Notes: generated by a model not told the origin, from the sequence alone. Positions 49,701-63,520 are shown, counted from the first letter of the stretch. The stretch: 64,000 bases of DNA from Blasia pusilla (GCA_050084515.1 CM114271.1:13578001-13642000); one strand, 5' to 3'. Program-made: numbers and translations.

Positions 49701-52130
49701 AAAACTTAAGACGACCTTCGTCTTTGAAAACAAAATGTCTTATGCTAAAAAAATGCCATGAGTATTCTCTTATTATGGTTATTACTCACCCAAAAACTTC
49801 TCCCTACTATATGAAAGGATCTACTAAAACTCTGATAGAAATATAAGAAGTACTATCATAAAAGCATCTTTAAAATATAAGAGAATGCACCAAAATCTAC
49901 ACACTAGAAATAGAGTTTGGATTGGGAGTAGGGTTGAATTTAGGGATAGGATTTGGAAAAATGGATATTAATGGAGAAGGAGAGGGATGATCTTGCCTTG
50001 CTAACTTTGACACCATAGATATAAGCTCGCTCCATATTTTTTTTGTTGCTCCATTTATGCCTTCACAACATCCAAGTCGTTTCTCCATGTCCTCTCTACT
50101 TCCTCCAATAGATTGGATGGTCACTCTAGACTCCACACTCTTCACATCTAAAAAGCAAAAACTCAATTCAACACCTAGATATTAAACTACGGACAATAAA
50201 GGGGATAATATATTCCAATATACTAACTTCAAGCAAAAAAGAGATTAAGGAAATTTTATCCATGAGCTTAAATTTGTGAAAATTTGATTTAGGGGGATGG
50301 ATTTAGGCTTTACTCCTTTTGTGCCACATGTAGCAATCTATGATTTTGTGCCTTACACAAAATAAAACATGCTAGAGACTCGTTAGGATCCTTACCAAGA
50401 TACAGATTCACAGACATTCTCCTCATAGATAGATATGAAGAAATGAGCAATTATGAGTATGTTTACAAATAATAAAAGTTATCACTCTATCCTCCTTGGA
50501 GGATAGAGTGAGATGTTGCTCCAACGTAGGTGTGCGCCCCAAGGATATGGTTTTGTACAAGTGCCATACTTATAGCATTCTACTTACTAAGTTTGACACA
50601 AGACGAGTCCAAGTATCTCATAGACCATACCTTTAACTCATTCAACCAAGGTTCATAACCTCAAATCTTCATGGTAGGATGGTTTTTGGGCATCAACTCA
50701 CACCTATGCTTCGCATTTTTCTCTTTACGAGCAGAGATATCTTGTGCCCAGAAGTCTTACTTGGTTCTACTTTTCCTTTCTAGAATAGATGCGAGGAATC
50801 TCCACTCTTTACTACAATTAGTTCCTCATGATTTAGGTTGTTATATTAGGGATGTCATTATTTATCACTCAAGTGCTTTAGGCATTGGTTAGGATAAGAC
50901 TTATAAGGTCTTGCCTCTTTTGATTTGTTACTTATGATGATGTGTTTTCTAGCGTTTTGACCCTTGGGGTCCCACGAACTTGATTTATTTACCATTTCCC
51001 ATTTACCATATTGAAAGTGGAATCTCCGGGAAACAAGGGCAACTTAGATAACTACTTGCTAATTCTGATTTACAATAGCCAAAATATACAACAATAGAAC
51101 TCTAAGAACCCATAGCTATTACATATTACTACATGCATAAGTACTACTAGGAATGGTTGCAGCCTCTGTAGTACTTGGCGTTGTATCTTATAAAAGACTG
51201 TGTTTGACTAAGAAACGGTGGGTACTTGTCGTCCTTTAAGCTTATAGTGCGTACATGCGTTGGAGACGAGATGGATGTGGGAACGATGATCTGCCCTACA
51301 AGAGGCCATGGCCATTGCATGCCATATTATTGGGAGGACTCATATATTAGATTCTCATACGATTATGCTTAAGTGAGAGATTCACACGTACCCAAGGTGG
51401 TTTTTGGGATATGTGAGCATTTTGCCCTTTTCGGCCATGTTTGTTTTATGTTGAGTTTGAGCATTTACAGCCCAATTTGTTGGTTTCCATAGCCTAATGA
51501 TGATTGGATAACTATGGGAAGCCAAAAAGGAATTCCAACTTGAGACCAAGATGGAGAAGGATATGTTCCTATTTGTGGGATGGCTTGTGATGTAGAACCT
51601 TCATATCCTTGCAACTGTAAATATGAAATATTCATCATTTGTATTATCTGAAGGGATGTGTGTAGATGAAGTAAAAATCCTCTGACATAGAAATTAATGG
51701 TGCTTTAGAACAATGGAAAATGTATCCTTTCTAGTGGAGTTGAAGGTTTTTGACCATTTTGTGTTTTTTGCATTTTTGGTCTTGGTAGTAAGGGTTATTT
51801 TCCTTTGTTGTATCCTACAACACATCAAAGATCCAAAAAATCAATGAGCAGATTTTGATGCATAATCTTCAAGAAAAAAATCATTTCAAAAGTTGAAATG
51901 AATCCAATTACCCTCCCCTCCTCTAGCCACGCCTCATTGTCATCATCATCAAAGGTGTAATGTCTCATTCTCTTAGCAAAGGAACTATCTTGTACTTTCG
52001 CTTTGCCCTCCAATCTGCAACTTCACCATAAGAGAAGAGTAGAAGTTGAAGAGTGTAGTACCTTCCTCCTCTTCTAACCCCTTGGCGCCTCAAATGTTAC
52101 AAATAAAACCAAAATGTGTAAGAGCAAGGG
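46750..52130. other. AT-rich, no recognisable gene
   Basis: Only short frames occur on both strands. The frame 49897-50166 (minus, 89 codons) has an acidic and basic helix-like start and a Pro/Asn-rich end; I cannot name it. A set of tandem repeats at 47.4-47.7 kb is listed separately. Confidence 0.4.
47418..47720. repeat. Diverged tandem repeats with TAGTCATGAAAAG motif
   Basis: Motifs GGAGTCA-TTTTCATGACTA and AGTCATGAAAAGA-TAAA-TTT-GGGTTTG recur about three times at irregular spacing near 90-120 bp. CACTAGTCATGA on the minus strand at about 47451 could be a CACTA-type end, so these may be subterminal repeats of such an element. Confidence 0.45.
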
Positions 52131-52137
52131 GCCATAA

Positions 52138-52246
52138 ACATGCACATACGCATCGCTAGACAACATACATCATTGTCATCGAATATACACACAAACACAC
52201 AAGATATCATACTGACTCATGACTCCAAATATCTCCAATAAATCAC
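52138..52246 (-). repeat. Fragment of the gypsy LTR start
   Basis: The block from CGCATCGCTAGACAACATACAT through ACACACAAACACACA to AAATATCTCCAA matches the first part of the 3' LTR at 29797-29924 with about 20 differences or gaps. It lies about 110 bp upstream of a LINE-A copy. Confidence 0.6.
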
Positions 52247-52354
52247 AAGCACTCAAAATGTCTCACCATGTGCACACAAACTAAATCTCTCTCTCTCTTC
52301 TATATATATAGAAGGTAGATGATGAGGTGGAGTTGGCAACCCATATAACGATTG

Positions 52355-53912
52355 GTTCTCCCTAGCTGAGGTGGGAGCAGCAATCAAAGAACTTGTGAAC
52401 CACAAAGTAGGCGGTGGTGATGAGCTTGTGAATGAATTGTTGAAGTATGGAGATGCTGCTATGGCTCGTTCTCTAGTGAGTCTCTTCAACCTGGTCTGGC
52501 GGGAAAAAGTTATCCCACAAAGATGGCGGGTGGGAGTCATCGTGAACCTCTTCAAGAAGGGTGAGCGAGAAGACCCTAGAAACTACAGGGGTATTACATT
52601 GCTGAGTGTAGTTGGGAAGCTCTTTTGCCGTATACTCAACAATAGGATCTCTGTGTACTTGGAGGAGAATTCTGTCATCAAGGAAGGCCAGGCTGGCTTC
52701 CGGCAAGCCCGAGGATGCATGGATCACATCTTCACTTTCAGTCAGATTATTCAGGGTAGGAAAAAAGAGGGGAAACCCACCTATTGCTTCTTCTTGGACC
52801 TCAAGAGGATATACAACACTGTATGGCGTGATGGGCTATCTTATAGCTTGTGGAAGGCGGGGCTGAGAGGGAAAATATGGAGGGTGGTGGAGAAGATGTA
52901 CCAGAACACAAGGAGTAGAGTTCTGGTGAATGGCCAAAAGAGTGAGACATTCAACATCAAGCAAGGAGTGGCTCAAGGATACCCGCTCTCCCCCACCCTC
53001 TTCAACATTTTCCTGAATTCCCTATTGGAATAAATGGAGGATAGTGGACTAGGCATACGGGTGGGAAACAACTCTGTTGTTGCTGATGACTTTGATGGCC
53101 TCGAGGAAATAGGAGAGAAACTCCAAGAGATGATCTCCTTGACCAAAATCTGATGTGACACGTGGGGCATGGAGGCAAATGTGATGAAGTGCGTTGTGAT
53201 GATTTTCAATGGCAAGAAGGAGGACCAAGATTGAGCTCCCAGCAGGGCTTGAATTGTAGGAGCAAGATGAGAAAGCATTCATGGATACCATAACCAAAGC
53301 AGTGGGCAAACGCTCACAGCAAAACAGCATGGAGAAAGCCATGAAAATGTCTGACCTTTCTCTTTTGACGGTATATCTCGAGAAGGCATAATTGAAGAAC
53401 TGTTTGCGGGGAAATCCTTGCTTGGGAACCTAGCTCAAGTTCTAGTTCAGAACGGGAGAAATCCCCTTGAACCATAAGAAAAATAGGATGGGAACACAAC
53501 TAAACTCTTGCGCCTTGTGTGAGGATGGGGATGAAACCTCTAGTCATTATTTGGTCTCCTATGAAAAATTCACAATATACAGAGCTAGAGCATATGCTAA
53601 TATTGCTAAGTTGGTAGCACCAGAATTGTTCAACACATTGAGTAGCCTTGATTCATTGCCCAAAGCTGCTGCACTGGTAAGTAATGTCTATTGGGGATCC
53701 CAATCAGGTAAAGTAGATGGTGTGGTGAAGAGTTTCTTGGTTGACACTTGGAAGCTCTGCACAAACACGTTATTTGGTCAGCACTCACACTATGTGAGAG
53801 TGTCTCCCTCCTCTCACTTGCTTCTCTCTCTACATCCATCCCAATCTCAAGTACCGTCCAACCAGGGCGCGGGGTCTATGGTGGCAAGGCTACGACATGC
53901 ACTACTTAATGA

Positions 53913-53915
<3 letters not shown>
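52355..53915 (+). mobile_element. LINE-A copy with internal deletion
   Basis: The reverse transcriptase part reads VIPQRWRVGVIVNLFKKGE, DPRNYRGITLLSVVGKLFCR, GFRQARGCMDHIFTFSQII, FFLDLKRIYNTVWRDGL and GVAQGYPLSPTLFNIFLNSLL in one 220-codon frame (52371-53033). It then has a stop and a short deletion at the active site, where only VADDFDGL remains. At about 53231 it jumps directly to the C-terminal ELPAGLEL / EQDEKAFMDT block. The intervening part present in the minus-strand copy at 45 kb is missing. A 187-codon frame (53467-54030) carries the zinc block CALCEDGDETSSHYLVSY. The copy is 5' truncated and inactive. Confidence 0.82.
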
Positions 53916-53985
<70 letters not shown>

Positions 53986-53999
53986 CATACATACATACA
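53916..53999. repeat. (CT)n run then (ATAC)n, LINE-A tail
   Basis: About 33 CT units follow GAGTACT at the LINE-A 3' end, then four ATAC units. The structure mirrors the GA run at 44087-44177. Confidence 0.93.
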
Positions 54000-54084
54000 A
54001 GAGAATGGAGCCTGTCTATCCTTGAGGTAGGAGGTGATAGGTTTCATGTAGAAGGTGATAGGTTTAGGGTCCACGGGATCTTTG

Positions 54085-54690
54085 TTGAACCTCTTAGCAT
54101 GAGGCGGTAGAGTTATAGTCCTCCCTACCTTTTCAGTAATCTAAAACTCTCATTAGGAGAGTGGATTTGGTAGAGAGAGAGAGAGAGAGAGATGTAGTTT
54201 GGGCCTATTTGATGAACTTACTATTCAAGAAAAAAGTTTTATGCTATTTTTAGAGTATTTCCTTTCCCTTATCTTTGTAGAAAGCAACCCTTGAACTACT
54301 ATTTTAGGTTTAGGGTTGAGGAGGTTCAACACAGATAATAAGCTCCAAAACTCTCTCTCCTTGAGCTTACCCCCTTCCCTCTCTGGGGCTCTCCCAAGCT
54401 CTCTCCAAGGTAACTTGTGCTCACATATCATCTCCTTGGGTCTTCAATTGTTGTAAGGGATCAATGGTAACTTCCCAAACCTAAAAGTAAACTTTACTCC
54501 TAACAATAACTTACCCAAAATATTAAGTTTCTCTATGTAGCTCTAAATGAGTAAAAAAGAGGGAAAACGTGCTCTCTCAAGTGATCCAAGGCCTAAGAAA
54601 GTCACCTCCAGCCTTCAGAGGCTCTTCTCTAATATCTTTGAAGGCACTCTACCAAAATTCATCAATCTATCCTAAACAATGTGACAATAC
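54085..54690. repeat. Gypsy-family LTR with inverted left part
   Basis: Bases 54310-54690 match the LTR in the plus orientation used by 38860-39200 (CTCTCTCCTTGAG, CCCAAGCTCTCTCCA-GGTAAC, TACCC-AAATA-TAAGTTTCTCTAT, final CTATCCTAAACAATGTGACA). Bases 54085-54180 match the neighbouring LTR block in the opposite orientation (GCATGAGGCGGTAGAG, CTCATTAGGAGAGTGG). The LTR therefore suffered an inversion or two partial LTRs lie head to head. Confidence 0.6.
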
Positions 54691-54699
54691 AGTGCACAA

Positions 54700-57243
54700 A
54701 ATAAATTATTTTATTTTATTTTTAATTGATGTCAACGTCAAGCATCCATAAATAAACCTCTCAACTGAATGGGCATATAATAGTTATAATGTCTTTCAAA
54801 TACGTCAATCCACCGAACAAGAGAGCTTCTTGCCTTTCTCTCCCTTACTTTACCAACTTGTTGTAAAGTAAGAAGATAGGAATGGGTTTGTACCAGACTC
54901 ATTCCTAGCTTCTTGATCAGGCCCAAATTCTTGCTAAATCACTTCCTATTGTGGCTTCTCCACTCTACCCATCTAATACAGAGAGAATGGAAATAAGACC
55001 GATCTATGGTACTTACAATTTTTGTAGAGAGAAAAAACTCTTTTAGATTGAGATAGGAAGCTCCCCAATGACATTAGCATTTGAAGGTTGTAGGATTGGA
55101 AGGCGGTTCAAAGACGAATATCAGGTAATTAATTAACGTGTTGAAATTTCTTTCGTGAGATTCCTAAAAAATGCACGCATTCCATTTGTTAGCACCGCGT
55201 CGATTTCACTTCAACTCAAGAGAAGTAATTTGAAATGAATCAATCCATTATGTGATTTGGATTTTGTGATTTAGGAAGAGGAGATCAAAAGCCAATATTG
55301 TGAGGAAGACAATGGTGTTATCCATGATCTAGAGAATGACTCTTGGGAGTAAGAGCTTGCACATTGCTAGCTTGAGATAGATTGTTGGAACATCACCTAT
55401 ATATGGAAAGTACTATGTTATGGAGATAGGGCCATGCATGCTAGTGTGTTAACAATAGTTTTCAATTTCAATGCTCATTTCGGTTAGTTTCTGTCATGTA
55501 GTAAAGCGTCCTTTGCTCGATACACCTCTTGTGTAGGGAGTTACCTTGACCCACCTTCATAAATAAGTACTCAACAACACTACAAGTAGCTTTGGGCTTT
55601 TTCCAATTTAGATTTTAATCTACAGTAGCCAAAACCCAACCATAGAAAAAGATTAAATTTAGCCTAGGGAAAACGAACTAGCAATAGATTTTATGCTCTA
55701 GTAGAGCTCTAAATTTTTCTAGCCCACTCTATATTTAAAATGATTTTTGAGTGGCTAAAACAACCTAGCTATTAGGGTACAGTTGCACACTCAAAAAGTC
55801 TGTGTTTGCGAGCTTATGTCCGTGCGAGCCGGGGTGCTCGCGAAAATATTGGGGCCCATGCTACCCGAATTGTACGCCTTTGCTCGACTAGCTCGCACCT
55901 CTTCCTAACAATCCACAACCCATTTTTTTCGCCCGCTTTCTAGCCCGCGTCAGCCCTACATGACCTTCCAATCCTAACCATCCTCATTGGTCATCGCGTC
56001 CACCGCATGAGAGGCCCGTGTCCTGGCCCATGCCGACCTGCGTCGTACGTCTTCCCTCTCGACCTATCACAAGTTGCCATGTGGTAGCTTGCAATCCATC
56101 CTTCGGGCATGCAATTGGCTCGTATCCCACAAACTCGGCCCCGAGCAGACACATGGCATGTTTTCATTTATGGAGGCTAGGTGCAAAACCACCTTCTCCA
56201 TTCACAACACCTAAAATAGGTTTTAAACATAAACCCATAAGCTTGGGGCCCACAATTACTGATAAGTGGAGGATTACCCCCTAATTAAGCCACATATACC
56301 CTATTTCCTTTATGCTTTCCTCCTTTTGTTTGAAAGTAGGCCTAGGATTAGTCTTGGATTAAGCTTCAAGTTTCTATTGGTGCCTTTAGAGCTTTGGGCT
56401 TTCAAGATTGCTAGGACTTTTGGGAAAATTTGTTGGGTGCTTTTAGGGATAGTTACATTTTTTTCGTGATCGACTTGGATATTTTCGCTCTTTGTTGTGT
56501 CTTAAGCAAACTCTGATTTATTCCACATTAGGTGAGAGGTTGTGAGTGTGGAATTATCTTGTGTTACTAAACTTGTTTTGTGATCTTGAGATTTTCAATT
56601 CACCATCTTTAATTTTGACGTGTTTCATTGGCTTTCCTTAGCACATTAGGGATGTGGAGGTGGTCAAGAAAACTTATATGAGCGCACATATATTCCTTTT
56701 GAGTGCAAAACACTAAACCTGGATCCCACATTCTATCCTTCACGTATGTGTAGACCAAGCCATTGTTATAGCATCACCAATTGTTATCTTTTCAATACTT
56801 CCTGATCTCCACCTCAAAATTTTGACATATCTAGTACCATTTTCTTTTTTGGTTGTGTAGAAAATCTTCTTATCTTCCTTCTCTAAGCTATATGTTTAGC
56901 AGGGCTTGAGTCTTTGGGGGTGGGAGATAACATAATGGAGTCAAGAGATAGTGCTGAGAGACAAAGAGTCAATTCCACGAATGACTTTAACATGTCTATA
57001 AGAAAGGCATGGCTAGACTACTTTTTCCAACTACCATTAGGGAAGAGACAATCTTATATTTCCAAGGGTATGGATGAATTCCCTTACTTAACCTTGAAAT
57101 TGCAAAGATTGTGTAAGAGAGTTTCAAACGTATAAAATTGGGAATTCAATAGCAGAGAGGCTAAGAGATTAAGTGCATTTTATACCCAACAAGATATTAA
57201 CTTTGGGAGAGTGTATGTTGATCTCAAGACATACAAGAAGGAA
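54700..57243. other. No recognisable gene; one CACTA-like end
   Basis: Only short frames occur. CACTACAAGTAGC at 55578 followed by GGGCTTTTT resembles the terminus of a CACTA element. Bases 55800-56200 are somewhat GC-rich. No coding signal was found. Confidence 0.35.
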
Positions 57244-57262
57244 CACTAGTAGAAAATGGGCC
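57244..57262. repeat. CACTA-type terminal sequence
   Basis: CACTAGTAGAAAATGGGCC matches the form of plant CACTA (En/Spm) element ends. Transposase-like sequence lies 4-6 kb to the right, so this may be the left end of that element, with the right end beyond the window. Confidence 0.45.
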
Positions 57263-58022
57263 ATTTTAAACCCATGTGTTTGTGACTCTGTTACTAAGAG
57301 TCTTATAAATTACTCATTGTTACTCCAAAACTGATGAAATAACTCCCAAATTACTTATACAAAAATGGAGTCACCTTTTTTTACTACATTAAACTTAGAG
57401 AGGGGGAAGAGTTTAGTTCACTTAAGATTGCCCAAATCACAACAACTAAACTTACTTGCAATGTACTTGTAACTTAAAGTTAAAAGATTGGTGCATTGAA
57501 TTTATAATAGTTGTGCTAGGGTGAGTAGCAAATAATTACTAAAAAGATTTTTTTAAAATCGTGGTTACAAGAATATGTAGGTTAAACATGCATTTAACAT
57601 GACTATTTTAACATGCATTTCCAAGTAATCCTAATCTTCTCCTGCATTTAGGGTTTAATCACCTAATAACCTCCCGCGCAAACTTGTAAAGCCTAAACTT
57701 GTTCGATATTGACTTTAGAGCATGGACGAGAGAGAGAAGAAGACTCGAGAAGGGAGTAGCCGATTGAATTTTGTTGATGTAATCCGGATGAGAGAAAGTG
57801 TGAAGGTGGTGGCAAACACTCCGTTGTCAATCAAGTGTGTTATTTGTAATCCAATCCATAGTCAATTTTTTCTTAAGTAGAAAACCCCCATCTAGAGCAG
57901 ATGTGGCCCCATGAGTTCATGCGTCGTCTATTGAAGCTCAACCACAAGCTTTTTTGGCTATAGGGAAGATGGGCATGGTGATTCCAAATTTGAATCTGTC
58001 AAGCTTGTTCATCACTTTGCTG

Positions 58023-58161
<139 letters not shown>

Positions 58162-58196
58162 GATCAAACACAAATCAAAAGTCGTGAATCGTGCAG

Positions 58197-58890
58197 CTAT
58201 GCTCTGCGCACATAAATGTCCAACATCCGCAAGCCGTCCATGCCGCCCAACAATGTAGAAATGGTTTCGTCTAGGCTGTTCACATGCAGGTATAAGGTGT
58301 GCAACTTCTTCAAATTCCCCAAAGACTCAAGGAGCTGCCCCACCAAGCCATTGGTGTTTAGATCAAGATGTTGGAGATTGGTCAAGGTTCCAATGCCCGA
58401 AGGAAACCCCGAGCCAATAATTTTTGGATAGATCCAAGTACCATATCACTTTTTGATTGGCCATATCCTCTGAGATATTACCTGACAACAGATCTAGAAC
58501 TTCTATGTTGATGAGATTTTGAAAGCATGAGGGTATGATCCCGTTGAGGTTATTGGAGCTAAGGTCAAAGTGGTGGAGCGATGACAGATTGCAAGAAGAA
58601 AGGCGGGACTCGTGAAATTATTGAACCTCAGGGAAATGTCGAGAAGAGTATCGATGTCTACCAAACTCTCCGGATCTGAACCCAACAAGAAGTTGGATCC
58701 CAAACTCACATTTGGCAGAGATTTGACGCCTCCGATACTCTCTAGGAGCGTACCCAAAATGTTCAACGAATTGAGGTTGATTTCCGTCATCTACCCCTCA
58801 CTGCAAACGATGCCATTCCAATTACATGGAGTATATGGCATTTAGTTTGTTCCAATTTTTGAGAGAACGCAGGGGATCATCTCGCGGAAA
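58197..58890 (-). pseudogene. Leucine-rich-repeat receptor gene fragment
   Basis: Minus strand. It begins with WNGIVCS at about 58820, the N-terminal cap of plant LRR receptors, then MTEINLNSLN and repeats such as SLVDIDTLLDISLRFNNFT (58503-58790). After a frameshift at about 58585 another frame gives LHHFDLSSNNLNGIIPSCFQ and LINIEVLDLLSGNIS. Further on TNLQHLDLNTNGLVGQLLES and LKKLHTLYLHVNS (58385-58197) complete five to seven repeats. Such receptors sense ligands outside the cell. No transmembrane or kinase part is found and a CT microsatellite cuts in at 58160. It is a broken fragment of a receptor kinase or receptor-like protein. Confidence 0.7.
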
Positions 58891-59499
58891 AAGATCTAGA
58901 GACCATACAGTAGTAGTGTTTCGTCCAGACGCTTTATTGCGTTCCTTTGTGTTTATTTTCTGTCGTAGGGTCTAGTGCAGCGGCAATATCGTGCGAGATA
59001 TATCACAAGCAGGAAATTTTTATCCCAGGTCAAGGTAAGGTTTGTACGGGACATTTGGGGAGCTGATGTAGATGTTTCTGTTCTTCATGTGGAATGTTCT
59101 TAGTTTGTGGAATTCCCTGACCAAATTTCACATGTGGGACCGGGAACATTTATTTGCCTCATCTCCAACTAGCTTATTCTCTTAGTCGTGCTCATGAATG
59201 GCCCATCTCCACAGTGGATGAAGAGAGAAATTCTCGAGGCACTCTCATTTGGACCGATTGTTGATTGTCCTTACAGATCGGAGAGAACACACACTGATGC
59301 CTCTGTGAGAGCTTGGTAATGTACCAAGACGAATCCTCTTTTGGGTAAGAGAACATTCAGATCTGACAATCATTGGTGGCTGGTAGAGCTTTGAAGGAGT
59401 CGGAGCATATAGTGAGCAGATACAAATTTTGGAAGCTACGTTTTCACCGCACACAACTCTAAGATATGATATTTGACTGAAATTCATGGGTTGTTTTTG

Positions 59500-59680
59500 T
59501 TGGAATTTATTAGATATGTTAATGGACATGTGCACTCTTTATATGTTAATGGACATGTGGATTGGAGAGAGAAGTTTTGTAGTCATTAAATATCTGTGTG
59601 ATATAGCCTTGTGAACCATGGAGAGAGAAGTCTTAGGAATGTAACATCCTTCATATCTCTAGATGGTATCAGAGTGATGG
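59500..59680 (+). mobile_element. Small LTR end with tRNA-Met primer binding site
   Basis: TGGTATCAGAG at 59664-59674 matches the primer binding site for initiator tRNA-Met. Upstream, TGTTGGAATTTATTAG at about 59502 could start a short LTR of about 160 bp that contains a tandem GTTAATGGACATGTG pair. The LTR end at about 59662 is not a clean CA. Downstream ATGGCGGGTG could start a gag. No second LTR is in the window. Confidence 0.45.
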
Positions 59681-59689
59681 CGGGTGTTT

Positions 59690-61631
59690 CATTACAACCA
59701 ATGGCTCAGAACAACATAGGGTACTTTTTGTCCAGATTGAGGAGCCTTCCTTTTGAAGTGAAGGTAAGGATATGTACCATGAGCAGGCCTACTAGTCTCT
59801 TGGACCGTGTCCTTGCCCTCCCAGAATCTGCAAAGGCAAACATTTGCTACTTCCATGCTTACTCTAAGCGTTATTGGACCCCAAATAGGCAACAAAGGTA
59901 GACTAGGAATTGGCTATTTTTCTTGGAAGATCGCCACATGTATGTGCAATTTGTAGCCTTGTTATGTGGAGGGAGGATAGAGGACCACTATTAGCATGGC
60001 TAATGCTTGGGATCACCCGCAAAGTCACCCTTCATATGTGTCATGATGTAGGGGGGATTCTCCCTGGGGATGGATCATCCCATAGTTAGGAAGGCACTTT
60101 GAGGGGCCATGGTGTGTATACACTCTTCACCTTGGAGGATACAAGACCCTATTACGGGGATGTAGGCAACCAAACAATCAGTAAGAAGTAGTTGTTTCTG
60201 TAGAAACAAGTGCTTTTTATGCTACTTAACTTTAACTCGTTCTATGTACAGGTACCGTAGGATTGAGTATTGGAAATCCAAGTATCGTGAAGGGTACAGG
60301 TAACCTCAACATCCATTGAAATCCATTTTTAAGCTTTTGTTTGTCATGTTTGAATCATGGACATTCAATATGCATTGAAGTTCTACACCCGATAGTAATC
60401 TTCACTTGTTATTTAGCAAGGTTGATTGGATGCTATGCACCACATTGCAACACTCCCTTCAGATATTGTGGAGCACATTGTTTATAACATGGCTATTGTG
60501 CACGATCATGATGCAGAAGTTTTTTGTGTCTCTTAAGTTAGTGGGCCTCGCACATATTACTTTTCCCTAAGATGGTTGATGTGGGGTGCAGCTTGATTAT
60601 GATGGGAGGTTGGAGTCTATGAAGTTTTGCATTTAGTTGGGTATCGTCGACAATGTGGTACTTCACATTTGCCATGATGTAGGCTTTCGGATATTCTCAC
60701 ACGATGGCGAGCGCTTCCACTCCGAGCCCCACGTCTATGATGACAGAGAGTTTTCCATGATTGATGCCATTTGGAGAATCTGTATGGAGCTCAACATGCT
60801 TTTCTCTATAAAGAATTTTTGCCCTCAATTGAGTGCCTTGTGTCCTACCACCATTGACGTTGTTCACAGATAGAATGCCTTATCGGGCGCACAATGTGTG
60901 ATGGCTCAATTCTACGTGATCACACCTTCTGCCCTTGTTGTAGTGGTGATTGTGCATGGCCACCACAAGATAGGACCCTGGCCTAGTTGTTTCACCATCA
61001 AGGGAGAGTGATCTCGTGGACTTCCTTCAAGCCTAAATTTTCCGCTATCAATTTTGCTATCTATCTAGAGTGAATTCTTAGGCCACATACACTCATAAAA
61101 TGGACACTGAGATGATGAACTCAAAAAAACATATATTAATGTTTGGATAGGTTTGGGAATGACATTAAGTTTCAGTATGAATGGATATTGTATGGTGTAT
61201 ATATTAATAAGGTGTTCATATGGTATGTCCTCCTTCTTGTATACCTCTCAAACACTAGGTGCCTACCTAATATGAGGGTCTTGCAATTGTACTCCATAAG
61301 GCTTTCAGTCACACCTTGTCAGACCATAAAATGATGGTGAAGACGATCAATCCAGCTCAGATGAGCTTCCGGCTCTTAAGGAGCCCTGTCCATCAACTGT
61401 TGGGGGAAAGAAGAAGCAAGTAATTTCTCCGTTTCAATTAGATAGGATGTGTGTCTACAAGTATGTTTCAAGATTACTGGCATTTCAAAGACACCATCTT
61501 TAATTGGTTGTATGCATTGCATTAGCACAAAGGGAGAGTTGGGGGGCAAGGTACTTGGGCAAGGGCTGTTGTACTTGGGTGTGTACCTCACAATCGTATT
61601 CCTAGAAAACAACAAGTAGGTATATCATATA
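59690..61631. other. Short frames, no firm gene
   Basis: Frames at 59611-59901 and 60637-60873 look mildly protein-like (for example IWRICMELNMLF) but match nothing I recognise. They may be earlier exons of the transposase-like gene downstream. Confidence 0.3.
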
Positions 61632-63520
61632 GTGGACAATAACAGACAGGCATATCTCAAGGTGGTACAGATGGACCCTATGCACAAAACTCCAAGCCAA
61701 GTTTGTTATACGGTGGATATTGTCCAACGGGGCAAGGGTGGAGTAGTACGAATCTATCTATTTGCAATTTCCATTTCATCTTTCATTATATTTTATAGGA
61801 TGATGGTTGGAAGGTCGTTTGATGTGTATGTACTACTCTGACATATATGTCATGTGTAGAATCTGTGCAGGGTGGATTCTCCAACTACACCGAGGGACCC
61901 TATCATGCGGTGCCAAATAGTCAAGATTGGTTTGGAACTAGCCAATACGTTTATAGACTCAATAATAGCACTCCAGACATGTATGGACAGCCCCAATGGT
62001 TGGGGCTAGGACCAACTCAAGGAGTGTAAATGACAAAGGGTACAAGTAATAGCAAGTCACATATATATAGAGAAGTATCTTCCCTATTGGGAAAATTTCT
62101 TCCTTGTGTTTTTAGTAATTAGTAAGTGACCTGACATCGATGTGCAAAGTCTGTTTTTAGGCACAAAGATTTGCAAAGTGGGATGGAGTCTTGATTGAAG
62201 TGTTGCATGTGTGTAGCAAAGTATACGACTCTAGGCTTGCAACGGGCAAGCGTAGGGAAAACATACACACCAAACTTAGTGAGTGAGAGCAACGTGTGTG
62301 GCGAGGGGGTGAAGGTCAGCAAAGTGGGTGTGAACAACTCTGGTTGGATCACCACAACTTCAGAAGGAAAGAATAGGTGGCATGCAGATTTTAGGGCGGA
62401 GGTGTTGCGATGGCTTGACTTCTCCATTGTGAGTTTTCAGACCAACACTTTGGTGATTGGAATTCAATGTTGAGTGATATTGCTGCTAGATGGAAGTATG
62501 TTGGAAACAATGGTAATGGAGTGGCTGTTCCATGTTCGGAGGAATATGCACAACGAATACTCAAGACAGAGAGATTTAGATTACGTCAGACACGGAAAGA
62601 AGCTGGAGGAGGCAAGAAAGTGGCCCCACCACCTCATGTAGACCCCAACCAATGGGGGAGATTACTAACGCACTTCATGAGTGAGAGTGCGAAGACAAAG
62701 AGTGAACAGATGTCCAAAGCACGGGTAGCGGTAACCAATCCAAACCCTGTAGGAAGAAAAGGGAATGCGCCAATTGCAGAGCGCCATGTATGAATAATAT
62801 TGAAGGACCTGTCTTTAATTTCTATTACCATCATATATTTTTTGGCTTGGGCCAGTGTTTGATAGACTAAACTTGGTTGGTGTAACATGTCTTGTAGAGG
62901 AAAGAGAAGGGGCAAACCCCTACTAAGGCGTAAGTGCATGAGGAGGCAAAGAACCAAAGGAGTCATGGTACAACTATGGTGTCCAAGGAAGTATTTGCAT
63001 CTGGTTGCTATAGAGTTGAGGTGACTCTAGTGTATTTATAGTACATACTTGTTAATATAGAGTGAGATCGAGGTCTTGTGTTTCAGGCTGCAGGATCATC
63101 TAAGCTGACAGAGATCTCTACCCAATTAATGTCCATGGAGGAGTTGTTGCCTGAGTCTATGACTTACATAATTGATCACATGGATGCATTCTCCAACAAA
63201 TTGGATGTGCTAGAGGCAATAATACATATTGCTATTGCTAATCAACAAGAGAACTTCACAGAGTTGATGGAATTGATTTCCATAAGCTTGGGCAGGGACC
63301 ATGATGACATAAGGGGTTCCAAGGAGAGATCTGAAAATCCAAGAGTTGTATCCTCTCCTCATGGAGTTAGTGATGCGCACCCTGCTCCTAATGGAGCATT
63401 AGCCTTTATGCCGTTGAGTGTATCCTCTCCTCACCCAATCACCGGACCACCTTCAAGGGAGAGTGCACCCTCTCTGAAGTTGGTCACTATTGTGCCTTCG
63501 CCTCTAGTTCTTCCATAGGT
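61632..63520 (+). pseudogene. CACTA (En/Spm)-type transposase-associated gene
   Basis: The most telling part is at 62467-62793: VDPNQWGRLLTHFMSESAKTK followed by KARVAVTNPNPVGRKGN, which resembles the plant transposase_24-type domain of CACTA elements. Earlier segments have Gly/Tyr/Pro-rich sequence (GGFSNYTEGPYHAVPNSQDW, 61880) and GKNRWHADFRAEVLRW (62360). After a probable intron, KEKGQTPTKA and a stop occur at about 62900. The last exon (63078-63518) has an amphipathic helix region (SMEELLPESMTYIIDHMDAF) and a Pro/Ser-rich end. Frames change between segments, partly through introns and partly through decay. No catalytic transposase (DDE) domain was found. Confidence 0.5.
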